DNA of 64,000 nt, taken from Steromphala cineraria (taxonomy: Eukaryota; Mollusca; Gastropoda; Trochida; Trochidae). Under the pieces are notes generated by a model, which had not been told where the DNA came from, searched no databases, and worked only from the letters and a program-made list of their open reading frames with translations. This document shows, one piece after another, positions 59,191-64,000 of this stretch. The position numbers and the translations under genes are program-made. The stretch is from positions 65,666,575 to 65,730,574 of the forward strand of contig OU744725.1 of the NCBI GenBank assembly GCA_916613615.1, read 5' to 3'. The stretch's first letter is position 1. Each line of letters opens with the position of its first letter.

Positions 59191-59783
59191 AATGATGATA
59201 ATGGATGACATGAAACATATTCTACTCCTGCATAGTAAAATGGTGATAAAAATCTATAGTTAGTATACATGGAAACATTCAGTTCACAGTTATGAATATA
59301 TACAACATACACTCCAGAAAACAGCAATCTCCTTTCCACAGTCTACTAAGGTGAATATATAAGACGCTAAGGCAACCTTAGCGAAATGCTGAAGGAGAGA
59401 AGCCCAAGATAACTACACAAGTTTCTTGTGTAAGAGACCCAAAATATTCATCGTTCAAACCAACATTAAGCTATCCAATATTCATTTAATGCACATGAGC
59501 AGCCCAGTCAAGCAATTTTGAAAGCATAGCAAACTAGTGGCTGAGAACAAAGACTTGTTTTAAAATCTTTAGCATTAATTATGTGTTTCGTTGAATGCAA
59601 TGTTACAAGTAAAAGAGCAGTTTTCCAATTATGCACAGCAAAGTTGGCAAAAATAATCAATGCAAAAATAATCAACTTGAAAGTCTAATCCAAAATTCCA
59701 TAATTGCAAAATGAAAAGTTTGAAACAATTATATTTCAAGTTATATCCATACAGTACAAACATAAATAGTCCAGCACTTAGCT

Positions 59784-60117
59784 CATTCTCTCCCCACAGA
59801 GGCAGATTAAGTCAGCCTCTGTTATATTACGCCGAAATCTGTGGGTTCCGGCAGTTTCCCCTGGCGGAAAAAACCTGCATCACAATCCATTTCTTTATCA
59901 AATGACAACGCTTCTTGCATGGAAAGGGTGGTTCATATCCCAATGCTTTTGCCTTGATTTAGTAGCCAAAACGATGATTTAAGAACAGCGACGCTGAATG
60001 CACAACTAACTTTGATTGCCTCCAATCAGGCAACTCCCATTCTATCCCACAAAGTCGGTGTAATATAACAGAGGCTGTATCAACATGACTTGATCTGTCT
60101 CTGTGGGGAGAGAATGC
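59784..60117. mobile_element. CATTCTCTCCCCAC MITE, copy 3
   Basis: The target duplication ACTTAGCT is at 59,776-59,783 and 60,118-60,125. Same family as 8,330 and 16,665. Confidence 0.9.
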
Positions 60118-60125
60118 ACTTAGCT

Positions 60126-61575
60126 CCGTTCTTATACATTCAACAGTGCTCTTGTCCCTACCATCAATATACTCTAGTATATAAATATATATTTTTATCG
60201 AAGCACAACCAAGCACCAAGATCAATGATAATGAAACATTATTTACAAAACATACATATAAAGTAATCCAACATTTGGTATCACTTTACACAATAAGCAA
60301 TCATGTATTTGGAGTTTTTCCATTAATTTCAAATTGATATCATTTATGTGAACATAATTTTTACTTTCCTAAATAATTGTATCAACAAATTTAAAGTAAA
60401 AATATATTTGTGTGTTTACTTTTATTTAGTACCATATATTTATAATATAACTTGCTTAATGACTAGGATAGTTGATCAATGTTAAGCAAAATATATTTGT
60501 TTACCTTAAAGTATAAAAATTACTGTAATTTTTGGAATGAAAAGTATGTTTCCTTTCAAAAGTTCACAATCAATCTTTTGTTGGCCATTGGAAATTGACA
60601 TAAGTAGATGGGGTGCCATAAATTGAAATGACAACTGAAAATCTTTTTCAACTCCTGATCTTTGTTGAAGTATTTTCCTGGATAGGACATTCTATGCAAG
60701 CAGTATTTTATGAAGGTTTCATTTTGAAAATCATCTCTTCTCTAACAATACCATTAAGCAAATTAAGAACTATATCTGTTAATTTTTAAATTTTGTTTAC
60801 TTCACTTTTGAGATCATATATTATTTGAACATAAAGACTGAAGTTCCATGTAATTTCATGTACCATGTAATAGAAAAGCATGTCAAATACATAAAAGATA
60901 TAAAATATACATTGTGTCATGTTTCATGACATTTTTGTTTTCATTTTATACTAACACTCCTTTCATGATATTGATGAACACATCTCTTCCAAGTCAATTA
61001 TTTTGCAAATCATGTTTTTCAGTCAGACACAAAATCAGTATTTTAGTTTCTATGATATTTCATGCGGACTGCATATTAATAGGTTACAATATAATTTGCA
61101 TTTTATGTAAATGTTTTCCTTTAACATGTCAAATTACTTAAAATTTATGCCTGCAACAGGTGCAGTTATTTTCAATTGTCAAGGCTAAGTAATTGTTTGA
61201 TCATTCAAAAACAAGCATTCAAGAATGTTTGGTAGTTATTTTTTGGATATCTATTTTAGTTTCTTTTGGTTGTACTTATGGCAAGACTGGGAGAGATTCT
61301 TAACTTAATTTATCACATTTTTCTTTTTAAAATGGCTAAAGTGATTTTCTTGTGTGTCTTATCAGAAAAATATTGCAAAACACTTGATAAATACATAAAC
61401 TTCTTCATTCTCTTAAACTGTAAGAGATCTAGCTCTTACAGATAATCCTTTTGAAAATAAAGTACATCATGCCAAATGATAATTCAAGAGGCAAATGTTC
61501 AATCTACATAAAAACTTTGTCATGTTAGCTTTGATAGGCAACTAAGAGAAATAGCTGTATGAACTTGGTAATTAC
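60126..61575. other. Gene-free AT-rich stretch
   Basis: I see no coding signature and no named repeat. Possible distal 3' UTR of the CD164-like gene. Confidence 0.4.
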
Positions 61576-61579
61576 ATTT

Positions 61580-61732
61580 ACAGTGTTGTTCCTAGTGGGG
61601 GGTCCTTGGGAAATATACCCGCCGTTTTGGATTGGTGTCCCTTAACATTTTGAGAATAAAGATACTTGATACATTGAAAGGGGCCCTGAATGCTCCCAGT
61701 TGGTCAAAGTGATCATCTAGGAACAACACTGT
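61580..61732. mobile_element. ACAGTGTTGTTCCTAG MITE, copy 4
   Basis: Ends ACAGTGTTGTTCCTAG and CTAGGAACAACACTGT. It lies about 280 bp downstream of the CD164-like stop, probably within its 3' UTR. Confidence 0.85.
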
Positions 61733-62014
61733 ATTTATTGCATGCAGTCAAACTGCGGAATGTTACTAAATAAAGGTTCTAGGAAGATCTTCTCATTCAC
61801 CATTAAACCAAAATCAGTTGGTATTTAAATCCTCTTCTATTCAGACATTAATAAATCTATCCAAAATGAACAATCAAACAAATAAACCTTAGTGAATAAT
61901 TTTTCGATAAATTAATTTTCCCAGCTATGTAGACTAAATTGAGGAAAAATATACAGTACATTTTGATGGCACAAAAGCCCAAACCTTAACAGCAATGTCA
62001 TCCTATTTCTTCAC

Positions 62015-63500
<1,486 letters not shown>

Positions 63501-63512
63501 GCAGCTGAAAAG

Positions 63513-63830
63513 TCAATATGGCTGCTATCGCGGCCATGGCAGCCATATTGGATTCTCAAAACTGAAACGTCTACCTTTCTGTGAGGAATCACCATGGGTA
63601 TAACATACTATAATTTCAGAATGATATCTAGATTGGTTTAGGAAGAGTTGTCTTTTTCATGAAATCTAATTGAAACTTCAATATGGCTGCAATGGTGGCC
63701 ATCTTGGATTCTCAAAACTGAAACGTCTACCTTTCTGTGAGGAATCACCATGGGTATAACATACTACAATTTCAGAATGATATCTGGATTCGTTTAGGAG
63801 GAGTAGTCTTTTTCGTGAAAGTTTACGGAC
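63513..63830. repeat. Two tandem units of about 166 bp plus GGACGGACAGACAG tail
   Basis: GATTCTCAAAACTGAAACGT.. to AATTTCAGAATGATATCT occurs twice (from 63,550 and 63,709). The first unit opens with the palindrome-like ATATGGCTGCTATCGCGGCC..AGCCATAT. The end with GGACGGACAGACAG is a style common to repeats elsewhere in the window (45,000). Confidence 0.85.
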
Positions 63831-63904
63831 GGACAGACAGAAGGACGACGGACGAAGCGCCACAACATAAGCTCACATTTACTTTGTAAAGGTGAGCTAA
63901 ACTT

Positions 63905-64000
63905 AGAGACATTGGCTCTGTAGCTCATCAGGCTTCATATCAATTTTGCTTATGGGGGTGGCAAATGTGGTTCCCCCTTTAGAAGGGGCGACAGGGTCAC
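63905..64000 (+). repeat. Start of the TGGCTCTGTAGCTCAT repeat, cut by the window end
   Basis: Matches the start of the array at 53,965 (GGCTCTGTAGCTCATCAGGC, then GTGGCAAATGTGG). It continues past 64,000. Confidence 0.7.

Overview
This is a window of animal nuclear DNA: split genes with GT..AG introns, AT-rich introns and intergenic DNA, no operons, and a very high load of transposon relics. The gene families (anoctamin, opsin, DUF4139 protein, CD164-like sialomucin), the DIRS retrotransposon and the many small foldback elements suggest a marine invertebrate, most likely a mollusc and probably a bivalve. That placement is an inference.

Layout. (1) 41-18,533, plus strand: a complete anoctamin (TMEM16) gene that I could phase through 19 exons to an 848-residue protein. 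Its introns hold a 2.8-kb terminal-inverted-repeat element, several MITEs, foldback palindromes and decayed tandem copies of its own exons. (2) 18.5-21.1 kb: 3' flank with a degenerate tandem repeat. (3) about 21.09-27.26 kb: a decayed DIRS retrotransposon on the minus strand. It has inverted terminal repeats, an internal complementary region that joins both ends, RT, RNase H and tyrosine-recombinase relics, and three successive tandem-repeat families. (4) 29.36-31.66 kb: two 5'-truncated LINE fragments lying head to head. (5) 31.83-33.04 kb, plus strand: two exons of an opsin-like receptor covering TM3-TM5 only. (6) 35.50-43.78 kb, minus strand: a complete gene for a DUF4140/DUF4139 protein of 584 or 586 residues, depending on which of two mutually exclusive exons is used. 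(7) 45.9-51.13 kb, plus strand: a DNA transposon carrying an F-box/LRR ORF and a DDE-like transposase ORF pair, inserted into a Tc1-like relic. (8) 51.5-62 kb: gene-poor repeat DNA. (9) 62,015-62,385, minus strand: the last coding exon of a CD164-like sialomucin, whose 5' exons lie beyond the visible part or are not recognisable.

The host genes do not look functionally linked. Their shared feature is structural. In both the anoctamin and the opsin gene, acceptor-plus-exon modules have been duplicated locally with a period of about 105-131 bp and then decayed, leaving rows of 'ghost' exons beside the working one. The other main points of interest are the F-box-carrying transposon, the 45-nt intron that enforces exclusive splicing in the DUF4139 gene, and the well-preserved DIRS end architecture.
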